Below the pieces are notes generated by a model. The model saw only the letters and a list, made by a program, of their open reading frames with translations. It did no database searches and was not told the origin of the DNA. The translations under genes and the position numbers were made by a program. DNA of 64,000 nucleotides from Pleomorphomonas sp. (lineage in GTDB: Bacteria > Pseudomonadota > Alphaproteobacteria > Rhizobiales > Pleomorphomonadaceae), in contig JARKNW010000020.1 in assembly GCA_029976075.1 (NCBI GenBank), forward strand, positions 29,244 through 93,243, written 5' to 3'. Shown here one piece after another: positions 8,159-17,811 of the stretch; position 1 is the first letter of the stretch; each line of letters opens with the position of its first letter.

Positions 8159-9703
8159 GTGGACGCTTCCGTCATGCCCATCGCCGAGCCCGAAACATCC
8201 GAGATCGTGCTGAGCGCGCGGAATGTGGCCAAGGTATTTGGCAGCATCCAGGCCCTCAAGGGCGTTAACTTCGACGTCCGGCGCGGCCAGGTGACCTCGC
8301 TGTTCGGTGAGAATGGCGCCGGTAAATCGACACTGATGAAGATCCTGTCCGGTGTCTACAAGCCGACGTCCGGAACGATCATCCTCGACGGAAGCCCGAT
8401 TGAGTTCGACTCGTCCACCGACGCGCGAAACCACGGCATTTCCATCATTCATCAGGAGCTCAGCCTCGCGCCGAACATGACGGTGCGCGACAATATCTTT
8501 ATGGGACGCGAGATCCGGACCGTTAAGGGCGTGGATTTTGCCGAAGAGGAGCGGCAGTGCCGCTTGTTGCTTGCCGAGCTCGAGGAAAACATCGATCCGC
8601 GCACCAAGGTTGAGGATCTTCGCCTTGGCCAACAGCAGATCGTCGAGATTGCCCGCGCATTGTCGGTGAACAGCCGCATCCTCATCATGGATGAGCCGAC
8701 GTCCGCGCTCTCCGCTTCCGAGGTCGAGGTCCTGTTCAAGGTGATCCGTGACCTGAAGGCGAAGGGGGTGTCGATCGTCTACATCTCCCATCACCTTGAG
8801 GAAGCCCTGCAAATCACAGATCATGCCGTCGTTCTGCGCGACGGTAACATGACGGCCTACGCGCCAAGGGCGGATATCGATCTCGAATGGATCGTCCGCC
8901 ATATGGTCGGCGAGCACTTCAATCTGGGATCTCCTCCCACCGGTTATGAGTTCGGAGATGTCGTTCTCCGGGTGGACGAGGTCACGGTGGCCGACTCGAC
9001 CGGAAATCAGAAGCTGGTCGATGAGCTTTCGCTCGATGTGCGTGCAGGAGAGATAGTCTGCATCTATGGTCTCATGGGAGCCGGGCGCACCGAACTCCTC
9101 GAATGTCTTGCCGGACGGCTTTTGGCCCGGCATGGCAAGGTTGAGCTCAACGGGCGCAACATCACGCGCACCAGTATCGCCGAGCGTATTGCTGCGGGTC
9201 TGGTGCTCGTCCCCGAGGATCGTCAACGCGATGGCTTGGTCCAGACGATGACCATCGGTCAGAATCTGTCACTTGCCAACCTGAGACGTTTGGTGCGTGG
9301 CCTGTTCACTTCCAAACGGCTTGAGCGCGATCATATCGACAACGCCATCCGTCGCACCACCGTCAAGGCCGGTTCGCCAGATCATCTGATCGGCTCGCTG
9401 TCCGGCGGTAACCAGCAGAAGGTGGTCATTGGCAAGATGTGGTCGACCAATCCGAAGGCGATCCTGCTCGATGAACCGAGCCGGGGCATCGACATCGGTG
9501 CCAAGGCGGAGGTTTTCCGCCTGCTCGCCGAGGGTGCTCGAGAAGGGCTTGCCGTTCTCTACACGACTTCGGAAGTCGGCGAATGCCTGAGCGTAGCTCA
9601 TCGCATCATCGTCATGCACAAGGGCAAGATCTCGGCCGAATTCGGCTCAGACGTGACCAAAGCACGAATTATGGCGGCTTCGGGTGAAGCCGTTGTCCAC
9701 TAA
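8159..9703 (+). CDS. Sugar ABC transporter ATP-binding protein (RbsA type, two ATPase domains)
   Basis: 514-aa tandem ATPase that powers a ribose/polyol-type importer. Domain 1 has Walker A GENGAGKST (50-58), signature LRLGQQQIVEIA and Walker B ILIMDEPTSAL. Domain 2 has the degenerate Walker A GLMGAGRTE, signature LSGGNQQKVVIG and AILLDEPSRGIDIG, the usual asymmetry of the RbsA/XylG/EryE class. The GTG start at 8159 is supported by GGAGGT 8 bases upstream; an ATG at 8174 lacks such a site. It is translationally coupled to the DUF2291 gene. Substrate cannot be read from the ATPase; the neighbourhood suggests a sugar alcohol. Confidence 0.95.
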   Translation: MDASVMPIAEPETSEIVLSARNVAKVFGSIQALKGVNFDVRRGQVTSLFGENGAGKSTLMKILSGVYKPTSGTIILDGSPIEFDSSTDARNHGISIIHQELSLAPNMTVRDNIFMGREIRTVKGVDFAEEERQCRLLLAELEENIDPRTKVEDLRLGQQQIVEIARALSVNSRILIMDEPTSALSASEVEVLFKVIRDLKAKGVSIVYISHHLEEALQITDHAVVLRDGNMTAYAPRADIDLEWIVRHMVGEHFNLGSPPTGYEFGDVVLRVDEVTVADSTGNQKLVDELSLDVRAGEIVCIYGLMGAGRTELLECLAGRLLARHGKVELNGRNITRTSIAERIAAGLVLVPEDRQRDGLVQTMTIGQNLSLANLRRLVRGLFTSKRLERDHIDNAIRRTTVKAGSPDHLIGSLSGGNQQKVVIGKMWSTNPKAILLDEPSRGIDIGAKAEVFRLLAEGAREGLAVLYTTSEVGECLSVAHRIIVMHKGKISAEFGSDVTKARIMAASGEAVVH

Positions 9704-9727
9704 AGTCCAGTGAGCAGGACAACGTCG

Positions 9728-10768
9728 ATGTCTAGCACAGATGTTTCAAAAATGAACCCGACCGCTGCCAAGCCGAAGATCAACATAGCCAACCTTCTCA
9801 TCGAAGGGCGTGCTTTCGGAGCACTTCTGGTTATCATCATTTTCTTTTCGCTGATGTCGCCTAACTACCTGACGGTCAGCAATCTGCTTATCATGTCATC
9901 CCATGTGGCTATCTACGGTATCCTGGCGATTGGCATGCTCTTGGTGATCCTGACCGGCGGTATCGATCTTTCGGTCGGCTCAGTGCTCGGGCTTGCCGGC
10001 ATCATCGCCGGTTTCCTCATGCAGGGCGTCAGCTTCAGCTCGTTTGGGGTCATCGCCTATCCGCCGGTGTGGGCGGTGACGGTCATGACGCTGGCCTTCG
10101 GGGCTTTTCTTGGTTCGATCACCGGCGTCCTCGTCGCCTACTTGCGCGTTCCCTCCTTTGTCGCGACGCTGGGCATCATGTACGTCGCCCGTGGCATAGC
10201 GCTGCTGATCACCAACGGCCTTACCTATAACAACCTTGGTGGCAACGAGACCTACGGCAACACCGGCTTCGATTGGCTGGGGTTCAACCGTCTGTTCGGC
10301 ATCCCCGTGAGCGTGATCATTCTCGCCCTGCTGGCCGCCATCTTTGGCATCATCCTGGCCCGCAGTGCCTTCGGCCGCTGGATCTACGCGACGGGTGGCA
10401 ATCAGCGTGCTGCCGAGCTGTCCGGCGTTCCGGTGCCGTTCGTTCACATCTGCGTCTACGCCCTCGCTGGAATGCTGTCTTCGATTGCCGGGCTGGTACT
10501 GTCCTCTCAGCTGACCTCGGCTGGTCCGACCGCCGGTTTCACCTATGAGATGATCGCCATCGCGGCTGTGGTTATCGGCGGTGCGTCGCTCAGTGGTGGT
10601 CGTGGCAACGTGCGAGGCACCATGCTCGGCGCCTTCGTCATCGGCTTCCTCTCGGACGGTCTCGTGATCATTGGTGTCTCCGCCTACTGGCAGACCGTCT
10701 TTACCGGTGCGGTCATCGTCCTCGCCGTGTTGCTCAACAGCCTTCAGTACGGTGGCAAGCGTCTTTGA
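9728..10768 (+). CDS. Sugar ABC transporter permease (RbsC type)
   Basis: 346-aa polytopic inner-membrane protein of the BPD_transp_2 family with about ten hydrophobic segments. The GGIDLSVGSVLGLAG and GGNQRAAELSGV stretches are typical of RbsC/XylH/EryF permeases, and GGASLSGGRGN marks the conserved cytoplasmic loop. The ATG at 9728 has AGGA 9 bases upstream; an in-frame GTG at 9710 has no ribosome site. It forms the channel for the ATPase encoded 24 bases upstream and the binding protein encoded downstream. Confidence 0.93.
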   Translation: MSSTDVSKMNPTAAKPKINIANLLIEGRAFGALLVIIIFFSLMSPNYLTVSNLLIMSSHVAIYGILAIGMLLVILTGGIDLSVGSVLGLAGIIAGFLMQGVSFSSFGVIAYPPVWAVTVMTLAFGAFLGSITGVLVAYLRVPSFVATLGIMYVARGIALLITNGLTYNNLGGNETYGNTGFDWLGFNRLFGIPVSVIILALLAAIFGIILARSAFGRWIYATGGNQRAAELSGVPVPFVHICVYALAGMLSSIAGLVLSSQLTSAGPTAGFTYEMIAIAAVVIGGASLSGGRGNVRGTMLGAFVIGFLSDGLVIIGVSAYWQTVFTGAVIVLAVLLNSLQYGGKRL

Positions 10769-10869
10769 TCCATCGTTCTTCCGCTCTTCTCTGCTCCAGG
10801 CCGGAGGAAATGCCTGGACGGAAAGCCTCGCTGCCTGTTCGGCGCGAAAAACAACCTAGGGAGTGAAAC

Positions 10870-11817
10870 ATGCCTAACGCCTTCCGCCGCGTGCTTTTGG
10901 TCGCCGCTGCCGTGGCTCCTATGATGAGTGGCTATGCCTATGCTGGTGGCCTCATCTCCGTTATCGTCACCGACCCGGCCAACCCCTACTGGTTCACCGA
11001 AGGCCAAGTTGCCAAGGCGACGGCCGAGAAGCTCGGCTACACCGCCAATGTTGCCGCTCACAAGGGCGATACCAACGCTGAAAGCACGCTGATCGATACG
11101 GCTATCACCAACAAGTCGGTCGCCATCATCCTCGATCCGGCCAACGCCGACGGTTCGGTGGGCGCCGTGAAGAAGGCGGTTGCCGCCAACATTCCGGTGT
11201 TCCTGGTCAACGCCGAGATCAATCAGGAAGGTCTCGCCAAGGCGCAGTTGGTTTCCAACAACGCCCAGGGTGCGGCCGTTGGTGCCCAGCAGTGGGTGCA
11301 GATGGTCGGCGAAAAGGGAAACTATGTCGAGCTGTTCGGCAACCCGTCCGACAACAACGCCGCCACCCGGTCGAACGGTTACGAGACCGTGCTGACCCAG
11401 TATCCCGACCTGGTCAAGGCTGGCCGCGAAGTGGCCAACTGGGATCGTGCCCAGGGCTACAAGAAGATGCAGTCGCTGCTTCAGGCTCACCCCGACATCA
11501 TCGGCGTGATCTCCGGTAACGACGAGATGGCGCTCGGCGCGGTTGCTGCCCTGAAGGAAGCCGGCAAGCTCGACAAGGTGAAGGTCGGCGGCTTTGATGG
11601 TTCGCCTGACGCGGTTGCCGCCATCAAGGCCGGCGAACTGCAGTACACCGTCCTGCAGCCGGTGGCAGTCTTCTCGCAGAAAGCCGTCGAGCAGGCTGAC
11701 AACTTCATCAAGACGGGCAAGACCGGCGCCACGTCCGAGAAGCAGCTCTACGACTGCATCCTGATCACCAAGGATAACGCCGACAAGATGACCTCGCCCT
11801 TCGTGCTGTCCGAGTAA
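10870..11817 (+). CDS. Periplasmic sugar-binding protein of the ABC importer
   Basis: 315-aa type-I substrate-binding protein (Peripla_BP_4, RbsB-like). A Sec signal peptide covers residues 1-25 (cleavage after YAYA). The mature protein begins GGLISVIVTDPANPYW, the classic first strand with the aromatic ligand-contact region. GNDEMALGAVAALKEAG and KVGGFDGSPDAV are the conserved hinge and domain-2 motifs. The ribosome site is AGGGAGTG. It is the last gene of the importer operon and probably decides its specificity; erythritol, threitol or xylitol are guesses from context. Confidence 0.93.
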   Translation: MPNAFRRVLLVAAAVAPMMSGYAYAGGLISVIVTDPANPYWFTEGQVAKATAEKLGYTANVAAHKGDTNAESTLIDTAITNKSVAIILDPANADGSVGAVKKAVAANIPVFLVNAEINQEGLAKAQLVSNNAQGAAVGAQQWVQMVGEKGNYVELFGNPSDNNAATRSNGYETVLTQYPDLVKAGREVANWDRAQGYKKMQSLLQAHPDIIGVISGNDEMALGAVAALKEAGKLDKVKVGGFDGSPDAVAAIKAGELQYTVLQPVAVFSQKAVEQADNFIKTGKTGATSEKQLYDCILITKDNADKMTSPFVLSE

Positions 11818-11830
11818 CGGCAGGACAAAA

Positions 11831-11879
11831 GGCCCTTCGGTCCCAAGCGCGCCAACGACATGCGCTTGACCGGAGGGCC
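11831..11879 (+). terminator. Long imperfect stem-loop after the binding-protein gene
   Basis: GGCCCTTCGGT (11831-11841) pairs with ACCGGAGGGCC (11869-11879) with one G-U pair, and inside it CAAGCGC (11844-11850) pairs with GCGCTTG (11862-11868). No T run follows, so it is an end-of-operon hairpin, perhaps mRNA-stabilising. Confidence 0.5.
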
Positions 11880-12031
11880 GGTTGGACGAGGAGCCGTGCT
11901 TTCCGGGCCGCCCGGTTCCATCGAACCTTTGCTCCCCCGAAAGGATGCGGCGGAGCCGGGACTGGCCGAACCGACGCCGGTGGCACTGTCTAAATTGGCG
12001 GTGCGTAACGTGGACCCGGAAGCAGGCGTTT

Positions 12032-12065
12032 GCCCGCATCGTCAAGGCGATGCGGGCTTTTTTTT
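12032..12065 (+). terminator. Strong Rho-independent terminator
   Basis: Perfect 10-bp stem GCCCGCATCG/CGATGCGGGC (12032-12041, 12048-12057) with a 6-base loop, then eight T (12058-12065). Confidence 0.9.
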
Positions 12066-12396
12066 ATTCGACGGCTTTCCTGCCGGGACACATCCTTCAA
12101 TGGCAACTCATCCATGCTTTCGACATGACAGTTGCATATGTCTCTCTCGCGTTAGATTTATATCAATAATCATGGTGATATTATCATTCATGAAGTGACA
12201 ATCACGGACGGGCCTCCGAAGCCTGAGAAGGCGGGACGTCAGGACTCGTCGCTTCGTGTGACCCGCCAAAGGCGTTGAGCGGACAACCGGACACGTCGTT
12301 GCGGTGAGAGAAGACTGGCCTCTGGGAGGAGGCCCGCTACGGGGCGGCATTGCGAGCGCTGTCCCGAGGGAGCGCAAGTCCTGGAAGGGAGAGGTC

Positions 12397-14091
12397 ATGC
12401 GAATCGTCAACGCTTCACTCATGGTCAAGACCAACTTGCTGGTCGGCATGCTTGGCGTGATGGCACTGCTTGGCAGTGGCTACTCGTCGGTCAACATGCT
12501 GATGGTCGACCAGCGCTATTCGGATCTGCTCAACGGCTCCGTGGCCGCCGCGGACTATGTCGGTCGTGCCAACCGGGCGATCTCCGACATCGTAACCTCG
12601 ATGTACCAGAACGCCGCAGCCTCAAGCCCAGAGCAAATTCAGCAGGCCGCGATGCTGCGCACCACGAGCCGCTCCAACTTCAACAAGTACATCGACGCGG
12701 CGACCAAGGCCTTGCCTGCCAAGGAGGCGGAGCTAAAGGCGATCAGGGCGGGGCTCGATCAGGCTTTCCTGCAGACCTGCAGCAGCGTCATGGAACGGTT
12801 GGCCGCCTCCGACAAGGGGCAAATGGCCGCCGCCGTCGACGACATGATGAAGTCATGCACCCCGGCCATCGAGAAGACGCAGGCAACGGCCGTGCGCTTC
12901 AACGATTTGCTGCTCAAGGACGTGCGGGCTGAATCGCAGGCCAATAATACCTACTCATGGCAATCGATCGCCTTTGCCGCCGGCGGCACTCTGCTTGCCG
13001 TCATCGTGGTGATGGCTGTCGGCATTGGCTTCATGAGCAGGACGGTTTCTCGTCCGCTGCGTCGCCTGCTTGGCCTGATGGCAGACCTCGCGGGGGGCAA
13101 CTACGATCTGTCCATCCCCGCCGACCGGCGCAAGGACGAGGTTGGCGCCCTAGCCAACAGCCTCGAGGCTCTGCGTAGCGCTTTGGCCAGTGGCGTGGCC
13201 GAACGCGCCGCTCAGAAGGAAGTCGATGCACGCCATCAGTCGGTCATTGCCGAGCGTGCCAGACTGGCCGAACGCTTTGCCGAGCGGGCTCAGGAGATGG
13301 TCTCTGGTTTTGGTGCGTCATCGGTCGCCCTTGCCGATTCTGCAAACAACCTGACGGAGACGGCGAGCGATACGGCGCGGCAGGGTCAGGAAGGCTCGTC
13401 GTCTGCCGATCATGCCTCGCAGAATGTGCATGCCGTTGCCGCCAGCGCCGAAGAGCTGACGGCGTCGATTCAGGAAATTGCTTCATTGGTCGAGCGCTCC
13501 TCGTTGACCGCGAGCCAGGCGGCCGAAGAAGCTCGTGAGAGCGTCTCGAGTGTCAGGGCGCTGTCGACGGCGGTGCACGAGATCGGCGAAGTGGTCGGCA
13601 TGATCAGTGATATTGCCTCTCAGACCAATCTTCTCGCGCTCAACGCGGCCATCGAAGCGGCCAGGGCCGGGGAGGCTGGACGTGGCTTTGCGATCGTTGC
13701 CGCGGAAGTCAAGGAACTGGCGACCCAGACGACTGGCGCGACCGAGAAGATCGGTAGCAAGATCAGTGAGATCAAGTCTGCGACCGATGCCGCGGAACGG
13801 GCGATGGATAGCATCGTCGGGACGCTTTCCAGCATCGAGCTTTCGTCGCAGTCGATTGCCTCGGCCGTCGAAGAGCAAGGTTCAGCCACGGCCGAGATTG
13901 CCCGTAATACCCAGCGCGCCGCCGAGGCGGCTTCCGAGGTGACGTCGATCATGGAGAAGGTCGGCGTTTCCTCGCAGCTGACCGATACGACCGCAAAGCA
14001 CGTGCTAACCGTTTCCGAGGAGCTCAAGCGGCAATCCGCCGAACTCGGAGAGGAAGTTCAGAGCTTCGTTGAGGAGCTGCGAACAGCTTGA
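12397..14091 (+). CDS. Methyl-accepting chemotaxis protein (4-helix-bundle-like sensor)
   Basis: 564-aa transmembrane chemoreceptor. N-terminal membrane segment ~12-32, periplasmic helical sensor ~33-185, second membrane segment ~186-212, HAMP (~213-270), then a long cytoplasmic coiled coil. The tip sequence [20 protein letters not shown] is the CheA/CheW contact hairpin. The C-terminus has no CheR-tethering pentapeptide. The ATG at 12397 follows GGGAGAGG; the frame extends upstream to a GTG at 12304 without a ribosome site. It lies between the sugar importer and a sugar-type regulator, so it might sense the same compound, but the sensor domain itself does not show this. Confidence 0.92.
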   Translation: MRIVNASLMVKTNLLVGMLGVMALLGSGYSSVNMLMVDQRYSDLLNGSVAAADYVGRANRAISDIVTSMYQNAAASSPEQIQQAAMLRTTSRSNFNKYIDAATKALPAKEAELKAIRAGLDQAFLQTCSSVMERLAASDKGQMAAAVDDMMKSCTPAIEKTQATAVRFNDLLLKDVRAESQANNTYSWQSIAFAAGGTLLAVIVVMAVGIGFMSRTVSRPLRRLLGLMADLAGGNYDLSIPADRRKDEVGALANSLEALRSALASGVAERAAQKEVDARHQSVIAERARLAERFAERAQEMVSGFGASSVALADSANNLTETASDTARQGQEGSSSADHASQNVHAVAASAEELTASIQEIASLVERSSLTASQAAEEARESVSSVRALSTAVHEIGEVVGMISDIASQTNLLALNAAIEAARAGEAGRGFAIVAAEVKELATQTTGATEKIGSKISEIKSATDAAERAMDSIVGTLSSIELSSQSIASAVEEQGSATAEIARNTQRAAEAASEVTSIMEKVGVSSQLTDTTAKHVLTVSEELKRQSAELGEEVQSFVEELRTA

Positions 14092-14250
14092 TGCCTAAGC
14101 CGGTCGGCGGGGCTGATCCAGCCTTGCCCATGTGCTAAATCACTGTTTGATCGGGCCGATCGGTGAATGCCGGTCGGCCTTTTCCGAAGTTTTGTTATTG
14201 GTGCCAGACAAGTCTTCGTCGGCGCGGCAAGGCAAGGTGAGCGACAGACC

Positions 14251-15249
14251 ATGACTGATCCAGAGCTGACCATCCTGACCGAGATTGCCGCGGCCTACTA
14301 TCTCGAGCAGGAGACGCAGGAGGCACTCTCCCGCAAGTATCACATGTCGCGCGCCAAGATCGGTCGCTTGCTTCGGCAAGCACGCGACGAGGGAATTGTC
14401 GAGATTGCCGTCCGAACTCACCCGACGCTGAGCCTCCGGCTTGAGCAGGAGTTCGTGAAGCGTTTCGGGGTCGACCGTGTATTGATTGCCGCCGACAACC
14501 GTGATGCCGATGCCCAGCGGTCGGCGCTCGCCAACCTTGTGGCAAACTATCTCGACAAGACGCTGCTCGACGGCATGATCGTCGCGGTCGGCATGGGGCG
14601 CAACGTCGGTGCGGTCGCCGACAATATCTTCGCGCCCACGCAGAAGGCCGTCACTTTCGTCTCGGCCATCGGCGGGTCGCTGAGGGCCGGCGAGTTCATG
14701 AATCCCGATCACATATGTCGGCGCCTTGCGTCCCGCTTCGGCGGCGAGAGTGAGACGCTCTATGCGCCCGCGCTGGTGGCCAACCCGGATATTCGCGCCG
14801 CTCTCCTGAAGAATGACACCATCAAGCAAACGCTCGACCGGGCGCGTCGTGCCGATATCGCGTTGATCGGTGTGGGTGACCTCAGCGAAGACAGCAACAT
14901 GGTTCGCATGGGGTGGTTCTCGCCCCAGGAAATCGTCGAGGCGCGCCTGTCCGGGACCATCGGCGATCTGATGGGTTACGATTTCATCGACATCGAGGGC
15001 AATCAGTCGCGAACGCCGATGCAGGGGCGCATCATCGGATTGACCATCGGGGAACTAGAGCGAATTCCCAACGTCATCGCCATTGCCAGTGAGAACACCA
15101 AAGCGGCCGGCATCCTGGGAGCCCTCAGGACGGGGGTGGTGAACACGTTGGCGACCAGCTCGGCCAACGCCCATACGGTTCTCGCCCTGGATGATGCCAC
15201 CAGCAAGCGCCGGCAGCGGGCGCAACGGTTGGCCGCCGAGCAGCCTTGA
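14251..15249 (+). CDS. SorC/EryD-type sugar-binding transcriptional regulator
   Basis: 332 aa. An N-terminal helix-turn-helix (residues ~8-52: AAAYYLEQETQEALSRKYHM, then SRAKIGRLLRQARDEGIVEI) precedes the SorC sugar-binding domain (MIVAVGMGRNVGAVADNI, SAIGGSLRAGEF, LIGVGDLSEDSN, GDLMGYDFIDIEG). EryD, the Brucella erythritol-operon repressor, belongs to this family, which suits this neighbourhood. The ATG at 14251 is preceded by AAGGTGAG; an ATG at 14167 would add 28 unconserved residues. Its targets are probably the surrounding sugar-alcohol genes; the ligand would be a pathway intermediate. It converges with the dehydrogenase at 15308. Confidence 0.87.
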   Translation: MTDPELTILTEIAAAYYLEQETQEALSRKYHMSRAKIGRLLRQARDEGIVEIAVRTHPTLSLRLEQEFVKRFGVDRVLIAADNRDADAQRSALANLVANYLDKTLLDGMIVAVGMGRNVGAVADNIFAPTQKAVTFVSAIGGSLRAGEFMNPDHICRRLASRFGGESETLYAPALVANPDIRAALLKNDTIKQTLDRARRADIALIGVGDLSEDSNMVRMGWFSPQEIVEARLSGTIGDLMGYDFIDIEGNQSRTPMQGRIIGLTIGELERIPNVIAIASENTKAAGILGALRTGVVNTLATSSANAHTVLALDDATSKRRQRAQRLAAEQP

Positions 15250-15251
15250 AC

Positions 15252-15289
15252 AAAAAAGTGCCGCCGGATCCGGTCGGACCCGACGGCAC
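15252..15289 (-). terminator. Terminator of the xylitol-dehydrogenase-like gene
   Basis: A 14-bp stem with two mismatches (15258-15271 with 15276-15289, loop GGTC). On the reverse strand it is followed by TTTTTT (15257-15252), in the right place for the gene ending at 15308. Confidence 0.75.
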
Positions 15290-15307
15290 CTATATCAGCC
15301 GAACATG

Positions 15308-16342
15308 TCAGTCGAAGACGATCTGCGTCTTGATGACGTGAGCGGGCGCCTTGGCCGCAAACTCGAAGGCCTCAACCGACTGATCGAACGAATAATACTT
15401 CGAGATCAGCGGCTTCACGTCAATCTTGCCGGACCCCAGCAGGTTGATGGCACGGGCGTAGATGTTGGCGTAGCGGAACACGTGCTCGACGCGCAGTTCC
15501 TTGGCCTGGCCCGCGACCACGTCGTAGGCGACCGGCTTGGCCGGCATGCCGACCAGCACCGCGCAACCGCCCGGGCAGGCATAGTCAAACAGCGTGTCAT
15601 AAGCCTTCAGGCTGCCGCTGGCCTCGAAGACGACATCGACACCCCAGCCACCGGTGGCTGCCTTGACGCGGGCCACTGCATCTTCCTTGGCGAGATTGAT
15701 CGGCGTCAGGGCCGGATACTTTGCGGCGACGTCGAGTTTCTCCTGCTGCAGATCGATGACGAAAACATCCGAGCAGCCCGCGGCTATGGCCGAAAGAGCC
15801 GTCATGATGCCGATCGTTCCCGAGCCGATCACGGCCGCAGTGGCGCCCGGCTGGATCCTCGCCTTGGTCGCGGCCTGCATGCCAACGGCCAGCGGCTCGA
15901 CCATCGCGCCTTCGGCGAGGCTGACGTTATCGGGCAGCTTGAACGTGAGATTGGCGGGGTGCACCACTTCCGGCGCAAGGCAACCATGCACCGGCGGAGT
16001 CGCCCAGAAGCGGACGGCCGGGTCGAGGTTGTAAAGCCCCATGCGCGAGGCGCGCGATGTCCAGTCGGGAATGCCCGGCTCCATGCACACCTTGTCGCCG
16101 ACCTTGAAGGACTTGACGTTGGCGCCAACCGCCACGACGACGCCCGCGCCCTCATGGCCAAGGACCATAGGCTCCTTGACGACGAAAGGTCCGATGTTTC
16201 CATACTCATAAAAGTGAACGTCACTGCCACAGATGCCGACGTTCTTCATGGCGATCTTGACGTCGTCGGGTCCGGGTACGGTTGGCAGATCGATGTCCCG
16301 CAGACGGATCTTGCCGATCTCTTCCAGAACAAGCGCCTTCAT
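15308..16342 (-). CDS. Zinc-type polyol dehydrogenase (xylitol/L-iditol 2-dehydrogenase-like)
   Basis: 344-aa medium-chain dehydrogenase of the sorbitol/xylitol dehydrogenase branch, expected to oxidise a polyol at C2 with NAD. Catalytic zinc ligands are Cys38 ([12 protein letters not shown]) and His63-Glu64 (LGHEGAG). The region where other MDR enzymes bind structural zinc ([19 protein letters not shown]) carries no cysteines, as in rhizobial xylitol dehydrogenases. [11 protein letters not shown] is a family signature. The start at 16342 is preceded on its strand by GGAGGAAATG. It diverges from the second dhaK operon. With EltD it gives the region two polyol dehydrogenases; D-threitol or xylitol are the substrates I would test first. 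Confidence 0.85.
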   Translation of the reverse strand: MKALVLEEIGKIRLRDIDLPTVPGPDDVKIAMKNVGICGSDVHFYEYGNIGPFVVKEPMVLGHEGAGVVVAVGANVKSFKVGDKVCMEPGIPDWTSRASRMGLYNLDPAVRFWATPPVHGCLAPEVVHPANLTFKLPDNVSLAEGAMVEPLAVGMQAATKARIQPGATAAVIGSGTIGIMTALSAIAAGCSDVFVIDLQQEKLDVAAKYPALTPINLAKEDAVARVKAATGGWGVDVVFEASGSLKAYDTLFDYACPGGCAVLVGMPAKPVAYDVVAGQAKELRVEHVFRYANIYARAINLLGSGKIDVKPLISKYYSFDQSVEAFEFAAKAPAHVIKTQIVFD

Positions 16343-16803
16343 GTCATTTCCTCCGCCTTTGCGCGATGGCTTGATACCGCGCGGTTCGATCTTGCGTCTC
16401 GACGGGTCGCCATCGTCTGATTTCCGGATGGTTTGCCACGGGCGTCACGATCAATGATCAATTGATAACAGGTGACTGCGATGTAAGCAAGCCAATCGCT
16501 CAGGATCCTGTGCATCTTCGAACCGTCTATGTGCGACGTGCTTGTTGTGAATATAGCGGAAATAATCGTTCAAAAACAACGAACAGAGAACGCCGAATGC
16601 CGCTGAGATGGGGCGTGTGGCGGTGTGACGCGCTTGTTGCTGCCTGTGTCGTATGGCCGAAAAGCAACATAATAGGGAGATTAAAATAACAGAATCGTGA
16701 AATTACGATTGACATGTGCCCATTCGAATGGCCCTATTGCGCTCAATCGGATCGGCGCCCTTCGGGCAGTCCGGCTACACAAGAGAAAGTGGGAGGAATT
16801 GGC
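16343..16803. other. Divergent control region, dehydrogenase / dhaK copy 2
   Basis: 460 bases with no gene. It holds the palindrome-containing ATCAATTGATAACA (16457-16470), the A-rich motif (16679-16691) and TTGACA (16709-16714) with no clear -10 box at standard spacing. Confidence 0.5.
16679..16691 (+). promoter_or_regulatory. Candidate sugar-regulon operator (motif copy 4)
   Basis: GATTAAAATAACA, followed by GAATC. It matches GATCAAAATAACA at 7273-7285 in 12 of 13 positions. It lies 113 bases upstream of the second dhaK start. Confidence 0.5.
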
Positions 16804-17808
16804 ATGGGCAAGCCGAAGAAACTGCTCAATAACCCCGTCGAGGTTGTCACCGAGCTCATTGACGGTCTGGTCGGCGCCTGCAGCGACGATCTTCGTCGGC
16901 TTGATGACCGCAACGCCGTTGTTCGCAAGGAGATCCCGGTCGGCAAGGTGGCTCTGCTGATTGGTGGCGGCAGCGGTCACGAGCCGATGTTCCCTGGGTT
17001 CGTGGGAGCCAACCTCGCCGATGGCGCGCCCTGTGGCGAGGTGTTCGCCGCTCCGACGCCGGATCTCATCGTCGATACGCTGAAGGCGGTCGATCGCGGC
17101 AGAGGCGTGCTGATGGTCTACGGCAATTATGCCGGCGACAACATGAACTTCGACATTGCCGCCGAGCTTGCCGAGGAAGAAGGCGTCGTCACTCGCACCG
17201 TTCGCGTGTGGGACGACGTCGCTGCCGCACCGCTTGAGCGCATCACGGATCGTCGCGGCATCGCTGGCGATTTCTTCGTGATCAAGGTAGCTGGCGGCGC
17301 GGCCGCTGAGCTCGACGATCTTGACGAGGTTTATCGCATCGCCATCAAGGCACGCGATAACACCCGCTCGATGGGGGTGGCCTTGGCTGCCGGCTCTATT
17401 CCGGAAACAGGCGAGCGTACCTTCGAGCTGCCGGAAGACGAAATCGAGATCGGCATGGGCGCGCATGGTGAGCCCGGCATTGCCCGTCGCAAGATAACCG
17501 AAGCCGACGCTATCGCCGAGGAGATGACCGATCGCATTCTGGCCGATCTGCCGTTCTCGGCTGGCGATGAAGTTGCTTTGCTGGTGAACAACCTTGGTGC
17601 GACGACTTGCATGGAAATGCTGATCGTCAGCCGCAAGGTGCACCAGGTGCTGAAGCAGCGGGGAATTACCGTTCACAGAACGGATGTCGGATCGTTCCTG
17701 ACCTGTCAGGAAATGGCCGGCCTGTCGATCACGCTGATGAAGCTCGATGGAGAGCTCAAGCGCTACCTGGACATGCCTGCGCGTTCCTTTGCTTATTCGA
17801 GGGCCTGA
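16804..17808 (+). CDS. dhaK: DhaK-family tetrulose kinase, substrate-binding subunit (copy 2)
   Basis: 334-aa second DhaK-type subunit, clearly diverged from the copy at 1611. Conserved motifs are GGGSGHEP (His59), YAGDNMN and GMGAHGEPG, where His221 would bind the ketose covalently. The ATG follows GTGGGAGGAATT; the open frame extends to 16714 without a ribosome site. It is followed 3 bases later by dhaL copy 2 and then by an L-erythrulose-1-phosphate-isomerase-like gene, so L-erythrulose 1-kinase (LerK role) is the best guess. The presence of two DhaKL sets suggests that the two tetrulose enantiomers, or a tetrulose and dihydroxyacetone, are handled separately. Confidence 0.87.
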   Translation: MGKPKKLLNNPVEVVTELIDGLVGACSDDLRRLDDRNAVVRKEIPVGKVALLIGGGSGHEPMFPGFVGANLADGAPCGEVFAAPTPDLIVDTLKAVDRGRGVLMVYGNYAGDNMNFDIAAELAEEEGVVTRTVRVWDDVAAAPLERITDRRGIAGDFFVIKVAGGAAAELDDLDEVYRIAIKARDNTRSMGVALAAGSIPETGERTFELPEDEIEIGMGAHGEPGIARRKITEADAIAEEMTDRILADLPFSAGDEVALLVNNLGATTCMEMLIVSRKVHQVLKQRGITVHRTDVGSFLTCQEMAGLSITLMKLDGELKRYLDMPARSFAYSRA

Positions 17809-17811
17809 TTT

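Larger units (their letters stand above)
11818..12396. other. Intergenic region between importer operon and chemoreceptor
   Basis: 580 bases with no supported protein gene. It has two hairpins (11831-11879, 12032-12065); the second is a textbook terminator about 215 bases after the last stop, so a small RNA between them is possible. An AT-rich stretch at ~12150-12195 with ATAAT/ATTAT inverted elements may hold the chemoreceptor promoter. Confidence 0.45.

Noticed and set aside
15191..16420. 409-aa open frame on the + strand
   Set aside because: It is the antisense shadow of the zinc dehydrogenase at 15308-16342, whose motifs and terminator are clear.
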